Source of the DNA: Xanthomarina gelatinilytica
GTDB taxonomy: Bacteria > Bacteroidota > Bacteroidia > Flavobacteriales > Flavobacteriaceae
NCBI RefSeq assembly: GCF_000348685.1
Contig: NZ_ANLA01000015.1
Location: 62,001 to 126,000, forward strand
Direction of reading: 5' to 3'
Length of the DNA: 64,000 bases
Part shown: positions 26,198 to 35,421 of the stretch, one piece after another
How positions within the stretch are numbered: position 1 is the stretch's first letter
Layout: the number at the start of each line of letters is the position of its first letter
Notes under the pieces: generated by a model
Seen by the model: the letters and a program-made list of their open reading frames with translations, nothing else
The model's database searches: none
What the model was told of the DNA's origin: nothing
Position numbers and translations under genes: made by a program

Positions 26198-27616
26198 CTA
26201 TTTACTTTTTTCCAAGCCCAAACGTTTCCCTTCTTTCAACATCAATTGGTAAGCAGCATCATAATCGTTTGGAATAACACCTTCCAAAATTGCTTCTTTA
26301 ATGGTCTCTTTAATTATGCCTATTTCCCTACAAGGCTTTAAGTTAAAAGTTTCCATAATGATTTCTCCAGAAACAGGAGGTTGAAAATTTCTTATATGGT
26401 CACGTTCTTCTACTTCAACTATTTTTTTTCTAACGTTTTTAAAATTGTTATGATATTTTTTAAATCTAACCGGATTTTTTGTGGTGATATCAGCTTCGCA
26501 AAGTGTCATTAAATCTTCAATATGGTCACCTGCATCAAAAACCAATCGTCTCACAGCCGAATCTGTAGCTATGTCATCTGCAATGGCAATAGGACGAGAA
26601 CTCATTAAAACCAATTTTTGAACAAATTTCATTTTGTCATTCAAAGGCATTTTTAGGCGTTTAAATAATTGATACACCATTTTAGAGCCTTTAAACTCAT
26701 GGCCATGAAAGGTCCAGCCAATTTTTTTATGAAATTTTTTGGTTGGAGCCTTGCCTATGTCGTGTAATAACGCAGCCCAACGCAACCAGAGGTTATCTGT
26801 TTTTTTGCTAATATTATCAACAACCTCCAATGTGTGATAAAAATTGTCCTTATGTCTTTGACCTTCTACTTCGTCAATACCTTTTAAGGCTGTTAATTCC
26901 GGTAAAATATAATCCAATAAACCTGTTTTTTCAAGCAATAAAAAACCAATGGATGGTTTGTTGCTTTCCAAAATTTTGTTTAGTTCCACAACAATGCGTT
27001 CCTTGGTTATAATCTCGATACGATGATTGTTTTTTGAAATGGCCTTTAAGCTGGCTTCTTCAATTTCAAAATGTAACTGAGTGGCAAACCTTATGGCTCG
27101 CATCATACGTAAAGGGTCGTCACTATAGGTAATATCTGGGTTAAGGGGAGTTCTAATAATGGCATTTTTTAAATCTTGGATGCCATTGAAAGGGTCTAAA
27201 AGATCTCCAAATTTTTCTTCAGATAAATCCAAGGCTAAAGCATTTATGGTAAAGTCACGACGGTTTTGGTCGTCTTCCAGTGTGCCATTTTCCACAATGG
27301 GATTTCTACTGTCTTTGTGATAACTTTCTTTTCTGGCACCTACAAATTCAATTTCAATATCTTCAAAACGCAACATGGCAGTACCATAGGTTTTAAAAAC
27401 TTGAACTTTAGGGTTGTTTGGTAAATTTTTAGCCACTTGTTTAGCCAATTCAATTCCAGAACCAATAGCTACAATATCTATATCTTTTGCAGAACCACGT
27501 TGTAAGATAAAATCGCGTACAAAACCACCAATAACATAAGCATCTAGTTGAAGTTCTTTTGCAGATTGCGAAATAATCTTAAAAATTGGATGGGTTAAAG
27601 CTTGTTTGTAATTCAT
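26198..27616 (-). CDS. CCA tRNA nucleotidyltransferase / poly(A) polymerase family with HD domain
   Basis: Adds or repairs the 3' CCA end of tRNA in the cytoplasm. The start MNYKQALTHPIFKII at 27616 is preferred over an in-frame codon 33 bases upstream because upstream residues are not conserved in kind. The 472 residues carry the class II nucleotidyltransferase motif GGFVRDFIL with the KDIDIVA acid pair, DFTINALA, the DDPLRMMRAIRFA motif, and a C-terminal HD phosphohydrolase domain (H in GQRHKDNFYHTLEV, ALLHDIGKAPTK). It lies 78 bases downstream of the Sua5 family gene. In bacteria with one copy it is the CCA enzyme; I see no sign of a second. Confidence 0.92.
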   Translation of the reverse strand: MNYKQALTHPIFKIISQSAKELQLDAYVIGGFVRDFILQRGSAKDIDIVAIGSGIELAKQVAKNLPNNPKVQVFKTYGTAMLRFEDIEIEFVGARKESYHKDSRNPIVENGTLEDDQNRRDFTINALALDLSEEKFGDLLDPFNGIQDLKNAIIRTPLNPDITYSDDPLRMMRAIRFATQLHFEIEEASLKAISKNNHRIEIITKERIVVELNKILESNKPSIGFLLLEKTGLLDYILPELTALKGIDEVEGQRHKDNFYHTLEVVDNISKKTDNLWLRWAALLHDIGKAPTKKFHKKIGWTFHGHEFKGSKMVYQLFKRLKMPLNDKMKFVQKLVLMSSRPIAIADDIATDSAVRRLVFDAGDHIEDLMTLCEADITTKNPVRFKKYHNNFKNVRKKIVEVEERDHIRNFQPPVSGEIIMETFNLKPCREIGIIKETIKEAILEGVIPNDYDAAYQLMLKEGKRLGLEKSK

Positions 27617-27694
27617 ATGTGTTTCAAATTCCAAAATATACAAGAACAAAACTTCAAAAAGGGTTTTTGGCTTTTGGTACTTGAAATTGGGAAT

Positions 27695-28258
27695 TTATTT
27701 TCTTATAACCTGTACTTTTCCATCATTGCTCAATTTAATAATAGACGATGGATTAGCACCTATTTTTTCATCTGGCAAATTTACAACATAGTCCACACCT
27801 TTTAAAATGTCTTCATGTATTTCTTTAAAGGATTTTGGCGTAGCTTGTCCACTAATATTTGCTGAGGTAGAAACAATAGCACCATTAAATTTCCGAAGCA
27901 GATGGAAACAAAAGTCATTATCTGGAATTCTTATGGCAATGGTATTGTCTTTCGCGATTAAGTTTTTAGCTAAATTTAGTGGCTCGTCGTAGATAATGGT
28001 AATAGGGTTGTCTTCAATATCCATAATGTCAAATGCTGCATCAGGAATTTTTTTAACATATTTTTTTAGCATTCTATCGTCTGCCACCAAACAAATAAGT
28101 GCTTTGCTGTCATGACGCTGTTTAAGCTTGAACACTTTCTCCACTGCAGCTTCGTTTGTAGCATCGCAGCCTATTCCCCAAACGGTATCTGTAGGGTAAA
28201 GAATAAGGCCACCTTGTTTTAATACTTTAAAACTTTCTTGAACTTCTTTTTGAAACAT
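27695..28258 (-). CDS. L-threonylcarbamoyladenylate synthase (Sua5/YrdC family)
   Basis: Makes threonylcarbamoyl-AMP for the t6A37 modification of tRNAs that read ANN codons. The start MFQKEVQESFKVLKQGGLI at 28258 gives 187 residues, the usual short YrdC-type length. A longer frame upstream adds 41 residues unlike the family and runs into the divergent gene. Family marks: LYPTDTVWGIGCDA, KVFKLKQRHDSKAL, TIAIRIPDNDFC, GAIVSTSANISGQ. The Sua5 C-terminal domain is absent. Confidence 0.9.
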   Translation of the reverse strand: MFQKEVQESFKVLKQGGLILYPTDTVWGIGCDATNEAAVEKVFKLKQRHDSKALICLVADDRMLKKYVKKIPDAAFDIMDIEDNPITIIYDEPLNLAKNLIAKDNTIAIRIPDNDFCFHLLRKFNGAIVSTSANISGQATPKSFKEIHEDILKGVDYVVNLPDEKIGANPSSIIKLSNDGKVQVIRK

Positions 28259-28320
28259 AAGAATCAATAAATTGTAGGTGTAAAAATAATATATATAAAA
28301 CTTAAATGCAGAAATTAGTT

Positions 28321-28328
28321 TAATTTTG
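28321..28328 (+). promoter_or_regulatory. Bacteroidota -7 box TAATTTTG
   Basis: An exact TAnnTTTG match 21 bases before the ATG at 28350, in the 91-base gap between divergent genes. It likely drives the aminotransferase and the two genes behind it. Confidence 0.55.
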
Positions 28329-28349
28329 TAAGATAAACCCAAACCATTA

Positions 28350-29438
28350 ATGATAGAATCGGAACAGATTAACGTAACCAAGGTGTTTTTACCAAAGCAA
28401 AAGGAGTATCAAGAGATTTTAAAAAGAGCTTGGGATAACAGTTGGATGACCAACAGAGGAGAATTGGTTAAGGAACTGGAACATAAAATCACTTCCACCT
28501 ATCAAACGGTTCCAGTTATAGCTACCACTAATGGTACCTTGCCATTGCAAATTGCCATAAAAGCCCTGGATTTAACAGGTGAAATTATTACCACGCCTTT
28601 TAGTTATGTTGCAACAACATCTAGTATTGTTTGGGAAGGGTTGACACCAGTTTTTGTTGATATAGATGTTGACACTTTTACTATTGACCCTAAAAAAATT
28701 GAGGAAAAAATTTCAGACAAAACCTCTGCCATCCTAGCCACTCATGTGTTTGGAAATCCATGTCATGTTGAAGCTATTGAAAAGATAGCAAAAAAACACG
28801 ATTTAAAGGTTATTTACGATGCAGCTCATAGTTTTGGAGTAAGATACAAAGGAACATCCATGTTTAATTATGGAGATGTGAGTACTTGTAGTTTTCATGC
28901 TACTAAAATTTTCCATACAGCTGAAGGAGGAGCTGTTTTTACCAACGATAAAAGACTATTTAATAAGTTGTTTTATCATCATAATTTTGGTCATGATGGT
29001 CCAGAACAGTTTCAAGGTATTGGTATTAATGCTAAAATGAGTGAAATACAAGCAGCTATGGGATTGGCTGTTTGGCCATATTTGGAAGCCATTTTTAACA
29101 GAAGAAAATTATTGTTTGAATTGTATCAAGAGCTTTTGGATTCGCGTTTGAGGTTTCAAAGTATCAGAGAGCATACAACCTATAATTACAGTTATATTCC
29201 TGTGGTTTTTGAAAATGAAGCACAACTTTTAAACATACAGAAAGTTTTAAATGCACATAAGGTTTACCCAAGACGGTATTTTTATCCCTCGTTAAATAAA
29301 CTGCCTTATCTTGATAACCAACCCATGCCTGTTTCCGAAGGTATATCCAAATGTATTTTATGTTTGCCCTTATATTATGAATTGAAAGAAAATCAAGTGG
29401 AAACAATCTCTTGTTTAATCAATAAAAACCTAAATTAA
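28350..29438 (+). CDS. DegT/DnrJ/EryC1 family sugar aminotransferase
   Basis: PLP enzyme that puts an amino group on a nucleotide-linked keto sugar. The 362 residues show GTLPLQIAIKAL, TTPFSYVATTSS, PVFVDIDVDTFTIDP, the PLP-phosphate and ring contacts YDAAHSFG, and the Schiff-base lysine in FHATKIFHTAEGG. These are all normal for the family. It is followed after one base by an acetyltransferase of the PglD/NeuD type, so the pair probably makes an N-acetylated amino sugar for the surface glycan. No nucleotide-sugar dehydratase that would feed it is in the window. The exact sugar cannot be told from sequence alone. Confidence 0.9.
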   Translation: MIESEQINVTKVFLPKQKEYQEILKRAWDNSWMTNRGELVKELEHKITSTYQTVPVIATTNGTLPLQIAIKALDLTGEIITTPFSYVATTSSIVWEGLTPVFVDIDVDTFTIDPKKIEEKISDKTSAILATHVFGNPCHVEAIEKIAKKHDLKVIYDAAHSFGVRYKGTSMFNYGDVSTCSFHATKIFHTAEGGAVFTNDKRLFNKLFYHHNFGHDGPEQFQGIGINAKMSEIQAAMGLAVWPYLEAIFNRRKLLFELYQELLDSRLRFQSIREHTTYNYSYIPVVFENEAQLLNIQKVLNAHKVYPRRYFYPSLNKLPYLDNQPMPVSEGISKCILCLPLYYELKENQVETISCLINKNLN

Positions 29439-29439
29439 A

Positions 29440-30078
29440 GTGAAAAAAGATATTTATTTAATTGGAGTTGGAAACTATACAGAAGTGATCATAGAATTAG
29501 CTCAGGATTGTGGTTTTAATATTAAGGGTTTGTACCATTACAATCACGAGCGTTTGGGTGAAAAAGTGTTAGGTTATCCTATAATAGGTTGTACAGAAGA
29601 TTTGTACCAAAAAGATATAACAGGGAAAAACTTTGCTGTAACTATGGGAAACAACAAAATGCGACATGAAATTGCCAGTAAATTGCGCAACCTTGGAGCA
29701 CATACCCCAAATTTAATTCACCCTAGAGCGTTTATAAGCCCTTCGGCAACTTTAGGTCAAGGTTGTTTTATTCATTTAAATGCTAAAATTAGCACCAATT
29801 GTACCTTGGGCAACGATTGTGTTATTGACTTTAATAGTTTGGTGGCACACCATGCTACTTTAGCAGACGCTTGCTATATGTCTTCTTTGGCTATGGTAGG
29901 TTCTTATTGTAACATAGGTGAACGTGTGTTGTTAGGAATGAATTCCTTGATTATTCCATTAAACCTTAGTATTGGTAACGATTGTATTGTAGGAGCTAAA
30001 TCTAACGTTACAAAATCTTTTCCGGAAAAATGCGTTCTAGTTGGAAATCCGGCCAGAAAAATAAAAGAAACTGAATAA
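29440..30078 (+). CDS. PglD/NeuD-type sugar O/N-acyltransferase
   Basis: 212 residues starting from GTG at 29440, one base after the aminotransferase stop. The N-terminus (KDIYLIGVGNYTEVIIELAQD) is the small Rossmann-like domain of PglD/NeuD proteins. From about residue 88 a left-handed beta helix of hexapeptide repeats follows (PSATLGQGCFIH, STNCTLGNDCVID, CNIGERVLLGMNS, LSIGNDCIVGAKS, VGNPARKI). The histidine pair in VAHHATLAD sits where the catalytic histidine of PglD lies. It would acetylate the amino sugar made by the upstream enzyme. GTG is unusual among its neighbours; the tight spacing suggests coupled translation. Confidence 0.87.
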   Translation: MKKDIYLIGVGNYTEVIIELAQDCGFNIKGLYHYNHERLGEKVLGYPIIGCTEDLYQKDITGKNFAVTMGNNKMRHEIASKLRNLGAHTPNLIHPRAFISPSATLGQGCFIHLNAKISTNCTLGNDCVIDFNSLVAHHATLADACYMSSLAMVGSYCNIGERVLLGMNSLIIPLNLSIGNDCIVGAKSNVTKSFPEKCVLVGNPARKIKETE

Positions 30079-30894
30079 ATGAACCCTTTGTTAAGTATTT
30101 GCTGCACCACATTTAATCATGAAAAGTACATTAATCAGACCTTGGATGGGTTTTTGTTGCAACAAACAAGTTTTCCTATAGAAATTATTGTTCACGATGA
30201 TGCCTCAACCGATAATACGGCTGAAATTATTAGGGAATATGCAGAAAAAGATAGCAGGATAGTTCCTATTCTTCAAACAGAAAATCAATTTTCAAAATTT
30301 AAAAAGCCATGGGCTAATTATGTGTTTCCTAGGGCTCAAGGTAAATATATTGCTTTGTGTGAGGGAGACGATTATTGGATTGACCCTTTTAAACTTCAAA
30401 AACAAGTGGATTTTTTAGAGGCACATCCAGATTATGGCTCTTGTTTCCATAATTCCAAAATATTTTATCAAGATACACAACAATTGGAACATGATATTCT
30501 TAATAAAGATGAACCTGAAACAAGTACCATAGTAGACCTGGCAAGAACCAACTACATCAGGACCAATACCATAGTTTTAAGAAATAACTTTAAATTGCAA
30601 GACTGGTTTAATTATTTACCAGTAGGCGATTGGCCATTGTTTTTAATTCAGATCAAGGACTTGAAAATTAAAAGATTTGAAGAAGAAATGGGTGTTTACA
30701 GGGTTCATAGCCAAGGTGCATGGTCTGGTGCTGATGAGATTCAAACCATAAAAATGACACTGAATACCATTAAACCTTTGCTCAAACATAATGTGTTAAG
30801 CAAACCTGCAAATAAGGTATTAAGAAAACGCTATAGAAAATACAAAAAGAAACAATTTAAATATTATTGGAAAAAGTGGCTTAAAAGAAAATAA
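30079..30894 (+). CDS. Glycosyltransferase, GT2 family
   Basis: 271 residues beginning with the GT-A nucleotide-binding strand LLSICCTTFNHEKYINQTLDG. Next come IEIIVHDDASTDNTAEI and the metal-binding motif CEGDDYWIDPFKLQKQV (EDD/GDDYW pattern). The 'DDYW' group uses UDP-sugars and occurs in LPS and capsule clusters. Its ATG follows the acetyltransferase stop directly, so it is the third gene of a tight operon. The C-terminus is very basic, as often seen in membrane-associated GT2 proteins. The sugar is unknown. Confidence 0.9.
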   Translation: MNPLLSICCTTFNHEKYINQTLDGFLLQQTSFPIEIIVHDDASTDNTAEIIREYAEKDSRIVPILQTENQFSKFKKPWANYVFPRAQGKYIALCEGDDYWIDPFKLQKQVDFLEAHPDYGSCFHNSKIFYQDTQQLEHDILNKDEPETSTIVDLARTNYIRTNTIVLRNNFKLQDWFNYLPVGDWPLFLIQIKDLKIKRFEEEMGVYRVHSQGAWSGADEIQTIKMTLNTIKPLLKHNVLSKPANKVLRKRYRKYKKKQFKYYWKKWLKRK

Positions 30895-30908
30895 AGTGTG
30901 GAATGAAG

Positions 30909-32006
30909 CTACCTTACATCTACTATTGTCCTGTTTTTGGAGTTGTTTGTCTTTGTGGCCTTCTTTAAAATCCATTTTGCTTTTATTTGTCTCATGATAC
31001 GTGAAGATTTATAGTAGCGTAGATACCTTAATATAAGGTTAGGCGATAATAATTTTACCAATTTAAAATGGTAATGTAATGTTTCAAAAGAGTCTGCAAG
31101 TATTTTTTTTGTTCTAACAGGTGTTACACGTCCAAAACAAGCTTCAATAATTGGTTTTGCTTCAAGCCTGTCTTTTTTGTTAAGCTGTTTGTAACAATGC
31201 AGAATGGCTTTTATTTTTAAATGTGTAATATAAATTGAAATAAGTTCTTTATTGGTCTTGTTGGTTTCGGTTTTATAATACTGCTCATATATGTATTCAA
31301 TTATTTCCAAATAAGATTTTAGGTTTTTTAACCCCATATTATTAATTACAGAGTTTAAATTGGTAACATTATAGAAATAAGTGGGTTCATTGTTAAATAT
31401 AACGGCATTTGCTTTAAATAGCGTTTCAAAAAACCATAATTCGTCTTCGTGTAAAACCCCTTTTTTAAATTTCAAATTATGGGTTTTTAAAAAATCCCTT
31501 CTGTAAAGTTTGTTCCAGGCAACACAGATAATGGGTTCTTCAACAACGATTTTAATCAAATTTTTATCTTGGTTCGATACTTTTAGTAAGGGTTTGGAAT
31601 AATGAACCAAGTACTCTACAATATCATAATTTTGTCCATTGGTAATGGCGTTTTTACCAATAATGATATCGATATCATCTTTGGCAAGTGAAATTAAATT
31701 TTCTAATGCATTGGTTGAAAAAAGATCGTCCGGATCAAAAAAAAGGATATAATCGCCTGTGGCATGATCAAGACCTTTGTTTCTAGCGCTGGAGACTCCT
31801 TCGTTGTCTTGATAGATGTATTTATAGCGTGAATCTTTTTTTACCCAAATATCGATTTCGCCACTAACATTATCTTTACTGCCATCGTCAACCAAAATGC
31901 ATTCCCAATTCGTATATGTTTGTAGATAGATACTTTGTAGGCCTTTTTTTATAAAGGCTTCTACATTATAACAAGGAACAATAATGGATATTAGTGGTTG
32001 AGACAT
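30909..32006 (-). CDS. Glycosyltransferase, GT2 family
   Basis: 365 residues starting MSQPLISIIVPCYNVEAFI, followed by WECILVDDGSKD, GVSSARNKGLDHATGDYILFFDPDDLF (metal-binding DPDD) and CVAWNKLYRRDFL with LHEDELWFFE. This is the WcaA/EpsJ-like GT2 pattern. It probably transfers one sugar to the growing oligosaccharide on the inner face of the inner membrane. The gene points against its neighbours and converges with the gene ending at 30894, with a 14-base gap. The basic C-terminal tail may bind the membrane. Confidence 0.88.
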   Translation of the reverse strand: MSQPLISIIVPCYNVEAFIKKGLQSIYLQTYTNWECILVDDGSKDNVSGEIDIWVKKDSRYKYIYQDNEGVSSARNKGLDHATGDYILFFDPDDLFSTNALENLISLAKDDIDIIIGKNAITNGQNYDIVEYLVHYSKPLLKVSNQDKNLIKIVVEEPIICVAWNKLYRRDFLKTHNLKFKKGVLHEDELWFFETLFKANAVIFNNEPTYFYNVTNLNSVINNMGLKNLKSYLEIIEYIYEQYYKTETNKTNKELISIYITHLKIKAILHCYKQLNKKDRLEAKPIIEACFGRVTPVRTKKILADSFETLHYHFKLVKLLSPNLILRYLRYYKSSRIMRQIKAKWILKKATKTNNSKNRTIVDVR

Positions 32007-32092
32007 GTTTCAAATTATTTTAATGGAAATCCAAAAATAATTTATTCTCATGAAACAAAATAAGAAACACCAAATAGTTTCAAGTAAATACC

Positions 32093-32100
32093 TACTTTTG
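32093..32100 (+). promoter_or_regulatory. Bacteroidota -7 box TACTTTTG
   Basis: An exact TAnnTTTG match 37 bases before the ATG at 32138. Confidence 0.5.
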
Positions 32101-32137
32101 TTTTGTAAATTAATTCCTTGAAGAAATATTTACACCT

Positions 32138-33352
32138 ATGTCAATTTATAAAGACCTCAGATTAAAATATAAAAACCATCAACTTAAAGTTGCCTTAACC
32201 AAAGCAAAAAAGGTATTGGATTTTTCTAAAATCCCTTATGCCAACAAAAATGTTTTGATAATAGATTCCATTATTCCAGAATTTGATAAAGATTCTGGTT
32301 CCAGGCGTTTGTTTAAGATTATAAATATTTTATTGAGCCATGGTTTTGGTGTTTTTTTAATAGCCGATAAAAAAGAATATAAATACAATACCGATTACGT
32401 GGCGCATTACAGGAAATTGGGGGTTGTGGTTTATGAGCCTTCTATTGACCAAACAGGAGCTTTTGTTACAAAAGAGACTTTTATAGAAGCCATTTTGCCT
32501 AAAATTGATTTTGCCTGGTTGCATCGAGCAGATGTGTTTAAAACTTACTCACAGTTGGTCTCTTCCAACAAATCCATTAAATTGATTTATGACATGGTTG
32601 ATTTTCACTATTTGAGATTTATTAGGGAATGGGAAAACACCAAGGATTCCAAAACTAAAATGGAAGCTGAAAAATATCTTGACATTGAGGTTGAAAATTG
32701 TAGGTTGGCCAATAAAATCATAACCATTTCGGAACAGGATAAAAACGCCTTAAAGGAATTTTATTCAGAAGAACACAAAATGGTAACCATTGGGAATGTC
32801 CATCAATTTCTGGATGTTAAAAAAACACCATTCAAGCATAGGGAAGGCTTGTTTTTTGTAGGAGGGTTTTCCCATAAACCCAACCAGGATGCTGTGCTTT
32901 TTTTGTATCACGACATCATGCCATTGGTCTGGAAAAAAAATAAACATATTAAAGTAACCATTGTTGGAAGTTACCCAACCAAAGACATGCTGGACCTCAA
33001 TTCAGATCGTTTTAAAGTATTGGGTTATGTAGAAGATATTTCAGAGTATTTCAATACATCCAGAGTGTTTGTGGCTCCATTGCGTTATGGTGCAGGAGTA
33101 AAAGGTAAAATAGGACAAAGTTTGGAGTATGGTTTGCCATTGGTTACCACACCAATAGGTGCTGAAGGTTTTGATTTTAAAGCACAAGCAGACCATGTTA
33201 TTGATACTACAGCTCAAGGTTTGGCTAATAAAATTCTTAAATTGTACCAAGATGAAACTGTGTGGGAAGAAGTAAGCGAAGCATCAAAAGAAGTTTTGGA
33301 GCCTTTTTCAATTAGCCATATAGAAGAACAGGTCCTTAAAGTTTTAAAATAA
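32138..33352 (+). CDS. Glycosyltransferase, GT4-like (GT-B fold)
   Basis: 404 residues of GT-B type. The N-terminal half includes NVLIIDSIIPEFDKDSGSRRL and a Rossmann half with FGVFLIADKKEY. The C-terminal half has the donor-binding glycosyltransferase group 1 pattern: FFVGGFSHKPNQDAV, VTIVGSYPTKDM, VLGYVEDISEYFNTSRVFVAPLRYGAGVKGKIGQ and SLEYGLPLVTTPIGAEG. The 'D.GS.R' opening is typical of enzymes labelled 'glycosyltransferase with GT4-like domain' in O-antigen loci. It is followed after 20 bases by the gene at 33373 and probably cotranscribed. Confidence 0.88.
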   Translation: MSIYKDLRLKYKNHQLKVALTKAKKVLDFSKIPYANKNVLIIDSIIPEFDKDSGSRRLFKIINILLSHGFGVFLIADKKEYKYNTDYVAHYRKLGVVVYEPSIDQTGAFVTKETFIEAILPKIDFAWLHRADVFKTYSQLVSSNKSIKLIYDMVDFHYLRFIREWENTKDSKTKMEAEKYLDIEVENCRLANKIITISEQDKNALKEFYSEEHKMVTIGNVHQFLDVKKTPFKHREGLFFVGGFSHKPNQDAVLFLYHDIMPLVWKKNKHIKVTIVGSYPTKDMLDLNSDRFKVLGYVEDISEYFNTSRVFVAPLRYGAGVKGKIGQSLEYGLPLVTTPIGAEGFDFKAQADHVIDTTAQGLANKILKLYQDETVWEEVSEASKEVLEPFSISHIEEQVLKVLK

Positions 33353-33372
33353 GACATATATAAAAACAACCT

Positions 33373-34329
33373 ATGAGGAAAATTACCTTAATCGCTCCAG
33401 AATCTTTTGGCTATTTAGATTTTCTTTTAAAAGAATTACAATCCCTTCCAGAAACACAGGCTGTTTTTATTAACTATTCCAATATTAAATACACTTACTC
33501 ATCTGTATTTGATAAACTTCTTAATCTTTTTAGAAAACTGGTCTTAAAAAAAAACATCAAAGACCTTTATAAATCAAAAGTAGTTTTAAACACAGTAAAA
33601 TCTAATGGAGTACAAGATTTTATTATAGTTGTTAGGCCAGATAAATTAGAACTGGAAACCGTTATAGCCTTAAAGGCTTATGCTAAAAATTACTATTCCT
33701 TTTTTTTTGATGCCATCTCCAATTTTCCTGAAAAAAGTAGTTTAATTCCTTATTTCGATACTGTTTTTAGTTATGAAAAAGAAGATGTTGAAAAATACAA
33801 CCTTACATTTATAACAAACTTTATTTACGATTTTAATAGTGCGAAGTTTAAAAGCTCTACATGTAAAATATTTAATATTTCATCTTACGACGAGCGTTTT
33901 GAAAGCTTGGAAAAAATGGCGTCTTATTTTAAAAGCAAAGAGTTGGACTACACAATCCTAGTTAGAAAAGAAAAGGCTGAAACATCTTCTTTGGTAACCT
34001 TTATTCAAGAATATATTCCTTTAACTAAAGTAAAAGAGTATTTACTGGAAGCAGATGTGTTGTTGGATATACAAAAAGAAAACCAATATGGTCTTAGCTT
34101 TAGGGTTTTTGAATCTTTGGGTTATAAGAAAAAATTAATTACAACCAATGCGGATATTGTTCACTACGATTTTTATAATCCTAACAACATAGCAGTTGTA
34201 GATGTCCATAACATTCAAATTCCAGATGCTTTCTTTAAAACGCCCTATGAGGAAATACCCAAAGATGTTTTGTATAAATACACCTTGGCAGGTTGGATAG
34301 AAAATGTTTTTAACTTGAAGTCTGTTTAA
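33373..34329 (+). CDS. Putative glycosyltransferase (Eps11J/CgeB-like)
   Basis: 318 residues without a clear family signature in the N-terminal half. The layout is GT-B-like: an opening strand ITLIAPESFGYLDFLLKEL, a middle segment FFFDAISNFPEKSSLIPYFDTVFSYEKEDVEKY as in CgeB and Eps11J-like proteins, and a C-terminal donor-site-like segment YIPLTKVKEYLLEADVLLDIQKENQYGLSFRVFESLGYKKKLITTN. The context, between GT genes, supports a glycosyltransferase role. Its last 20 bases overlap the 3' end of the convergent GT4 gene, so the two mRNAs are antisense to each other there. Confidence 0.6.
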   Translation: MRKITLIAPESFGYLDFLLKELQSLPETQAVFINYSNIKYTYSSVFDKLLNLFRKLVLKKNIKDLYKSKVVLNTVKSNGVQDFIIVVRPDKLELETVIALKAYAKNYYSFFFDAISNFPEKSSLIPYFDTVFSYEKEDVEKYNLTFITNFIYDFNSAKFKSSTCKIFNISSYDERFESLEKMASYFKSKELDYTILVRKEKAETSSLVTFIQEYIPLTKVKEYLLEADVLLDIQKENQYGLSFRVFESLGYKKKLITTNADIVHYDFYNPNNIAVVDVHNIQIPDAFFKTPYEEIPKDVLYKYTLAGWIENVFNLKSV

Positions 34330-35416
34330 GAACTTCCTGTAGTTCTTTCTGCATTTTTTCTGCTATGATTTCTTTTGTAAAGTGAGCCAATAAATGCTTT
34401 TCGCCTTGAAGCACAAGTTGCTCTCTTAAGTTTTTGTCTTCCAATATTTTAAGGGTTGCTTCGGCAAAGGCATTGGCATTTTCTTTTTCGCATAAAATTC
34501 CTGTTTTCCCATCTGCAACTACTTCAGGAATCCCTCCGTAATTTGTTGCTACAACAGGCACATGGCAATTGTAGGCTTCCAACAAAACACCTCCTGTTGG
34601 TTCCAATTTGGAAGTGAACATAAAAACATCAAATTCTGGGAAAATTTCGGGAATGTCTTTCCTGAAACCAGTAAAAATAAAGTCGTTTTCAAGACCTAAT
34701 TCCTTTACATAGGCTTTAATCTCGTTTTCCAATTCGCCTTTACCTACAAGAACAAATTTAACATTTGGTTTCTTGGATTTTATAATTTTTGCTGCATTCA
34801 CAAAGGTGTAATGGTCCTTAAAAGGTACAAAAGCTGATATATTTCCTATTAAAACGGTATCCTCAGGTAATTGAAATTCACGATGTAGTAAGCCTGTGGC
34901 TTCTTTTTTAGGAAATTCACTGATGTCTGTGGCGCTTCCAACAATACTCAATCTGGAATGATCTTTTATGGCTGGTTTTAAAACATCAATCACTGCTTGA
35001 GAGACACAAACCAATTTTTTAAGGTGTTTGTAATTGTATTTCCATTTTCTAAGTGGGTTGGTGTCTACTTTTTTAATTAAAGTCCTAAAAAATACCATGG
35101 GAATTTTAGATCGATACAGCAACGAATGCATGATGCAAAGGGTGTGCGCTTTGCTGTTATGTATCAAAATAATATCTATTTCATGCTCTTTTACAATCTT
35201 GTTTATGGTACTAACCCAAAGCTTTTTGGCTTTAGAATGATATGGCAAACTGTAAAAATTGTAATTTTTTTCTTCAGCAATTTCTGCCAGACGTGTATTG
35301 GTGGGGCAAAGCAAAACCTGATGTTCAATTTTTGGATTGAATTCATCATAATAATACACTATTTGCTGTTCGTGTCCTCTCCAGACATTTGATGCTGTAA
35401 TTTGTAAGAGTCTCAT
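34310..35416 (-). CDS. Glycosyltransferase, GT4 family
   Basis: 368 residues from the ATG at 35416 (MRLLQITASNVWRGHEQQ). An in-frame TTG nine bases upstream would overlap the previous gene's stop and is less likely. GT4 marks are the GHEQ acceptor-side opening, DIILIHNSKAHTLCI, the donor-side ISAFVPFKDHYTFVNA, FVLVGKGELEN, FTGFRKDIPEIFPEFDVFMFTSKLEPTGG (E-x7-E region) and LEAYNCHVPVVATNYGGIPEVV. It is translated 5 bases after the GT2 gene at 35422 and is likely in the same operon. It converges with and overlaps the gene ending at 34329. Confidence 0.92.
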   Translation of the reverse strand: MRLLQITASNVWRGHEQQIVYYYDEFNPKIEHQVLLCPTNTRLAEIAEEKNYNFYSLPYHSKAKKLWVSTINKIVKEHEIDIILIHNSKAHTLCIMHSLLYRSKIPMVFFRTLIKKVDTNPLRKWKYNYKHLKKLVCVSQAVIDVLKPAIKDHSRLSIVGSATDISEFPKKEATGLLHREFQLPEDTVLIGNISAFVPFKDHYTFVNAAKIIKSKKPNVKFVLVGKGELENEIKAYVKELGLENDFIFTGFRKDIPEIFPEFDVFMFTSKLEPTGGVLLEAYNCHVPVVATNYGGIPEVVADGKTGILCEKENANAFAEATLKILEDKNLREQLVLQGEKHLLAHFTKEIIAEKMQKELQEVLKQTSS

Positions 35417-35421
35417 AAAAA

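Noticed and set aside
28259-28381. N-terminal extension of the Sua5/YrdC gene
   Set aside because: It overlaps the divergent aminotransferase gene and its promoter and adds residues unlike the family.
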